DNA from: Bacillus sp. V2I10
GTDB lineage: Bacteria; Bacillota; Bacilli; Bacillales; Bacillaceae
Direction of reading: 5' to 3'
NCBI RefSeq assembly: GCF_030817055.1
Contig: NZ_JAUSYV010000001.1
Coordinates: 140,001-204,000, forward strand
Length of the DNA stretch: 64,000 nt
Shown in pieces: positions 63,678-64,000 of the stretch (position 1 is its first letter; every line of letters starts with the position of its first letter). The notes under the pieces are model-generated. The model saw nothing but the letters and a program-made list of their open reading frames with translations. It was not told where the DNA came from and did no database searches. Position numbers and translations under genes: made by a program.

Positions 63678-64000
63678 ATGGAAAATCCATTTTTAACTGT
63701 AACCGACTTAACGTCTATAAATTTTTGGATTTCAAACTTGGAGCATAAAAGAATTAATGAAAAAGCAACAAGGTTGAAAGTGGTAATCCAAGCAAAAAAT
63801 ACATTAAATTTTGGCTATAAATATATTGGAAACGGCAGATCTCGAATTGTATTTGACCTAGACAATGGATTTGTTTTAAAAATTGCAATCTCTTACAAGG
63901 GGTTAAAAGGCAATGAAGGAGAATTCAACTATTATTCAAACATTCCTGATGATATACGAAAACACCTATGCCCTGTAGAAGGCTTTGGACATGGTTGGAT
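63678..64000 (+). CDS. Kinase-like fold protein, partial (runs off window)
   Basis: At least 107 codons from ATG 63678 without a stop. YIGNGRSRIVFDLDNGFVLKIAISYKGLKGNEGEFNYYSNI resembles a glycine-rich loop, conserved Lys and Glu of a kinase-like fold, as found in some phage and island proteins. The rest lies beyond the right edge. The ribosome site is weak, so the start is uncertain. Confidence 0.55.
   Translation, partial: MENPFLTVTDLTSINFWISNLEHKRINEKATRLKVVIQAKNTLNFGYKYIGNGRSRIVFDLDNGFVLKIAISYKGLKGNEGEFNYYSNIPDDIRKHLCPVEGFGHGW

Overview
The window reads as chromosome of a low-GC, endospore-forming Bacillaceae (Bacillus/Metabacillus-like). The evidence is the pdaB, kbaA, gerD, salA, cwlD, ybaK sporulation block, the sigW-rsiW-cdaA-cdaR-glmM-glmS block with a glmS ribozyme, B. 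subtilis-type PurR, MhqR, Fur, CcpA and sigma-factor sites, and strong AGGAGG ribosome binding sites. Species cannot be decided by reading alone. The order matches the origin-proximal part of the B. subtilis chromosome, seen here in reverse.

1-30 kb is accessory metabolism and transport. It holds an ABC-2 exporter (edge-truncated) behind two copies of a palindromic operator, an aldehyde dehydrogenase, a cupin protein, a methyltransferase, an MFS exporter behind a doubled palindrome, an ABC exporter, an AAA-ATPase/TPR membrane-protein pair, and a mannitol operon mtlA-mtlR-mtlF-mtlD whose MtlA carries two EIIB domains. Two unlinked ring-cleaving dioxygenase genes each sit behind an MhqR-type operator. 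There follow a PadR/HAAS pair, a regulator/DUF2087/GIY-YIG cluster, an Ohr peroxidase, a fused OpuA glycine-betaine transporter, an AI-2E-family permease and an N-terminally extended superoxide dismutase.

30-52.5 kb is conserved core: a LysM-CAP secreted protein, guaC with two PurBoxes, glmS with its ribozyme, glmM, cdaR, cdaA, rsiW, sigW with its autoregulatory promoter, arginase, a ten-tRNA cluster, a complete 5S-23S-16S operon (all on the minus strand), pdaB, kbaA, gerD, salA, cwlD and ybaK. Two intergenic arrays near 40.7 and 40.9 kb consist of degenerate units in exact 21-bp register. A five-copy 52-bp repeat lies at 29.7 kb.

52.5 kb to the end is horizontally acquired. The last 67 bp of the rpsI region (including 20 rpsI codons and the stop) occur twice, at 52525 and 56497, and neither copy is joined to the rest of rpsI. 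This implies at least two integrative elements stacked in tandem at the rpsI 3' end. Island A (about 52.6-56.5 kb) carries the C-terminal end of a tyrosine integrase, repeated GGTATTC arm-type sites, and a complete set of genes for an iron-storing encapsulin nanocompartment: an IMEF-type cargo protein, the shell protein and a [2Fe-2S] ferredoxin. Both cargo proteins share the loading peptide FTVGSL. The shell gene has a frameshift near its 3' end. A convergent unknown gene has a promoter overlapping a near-consensus Fur box. Island B (56.5 kb onward, running off the window) has a treble-clef/endonuclease fusion protein, a type I restriction (HsdR) remnant, a P-loop kinase-like protein, two glycosyltransferases, a protein-kinase-like protein, a decayed IS3-family element, a decayed second copy of the start of one glycosyltransferase gene, and an edge-truncated kinase-like gene. 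Intact rpsI should lie to the right of the window.
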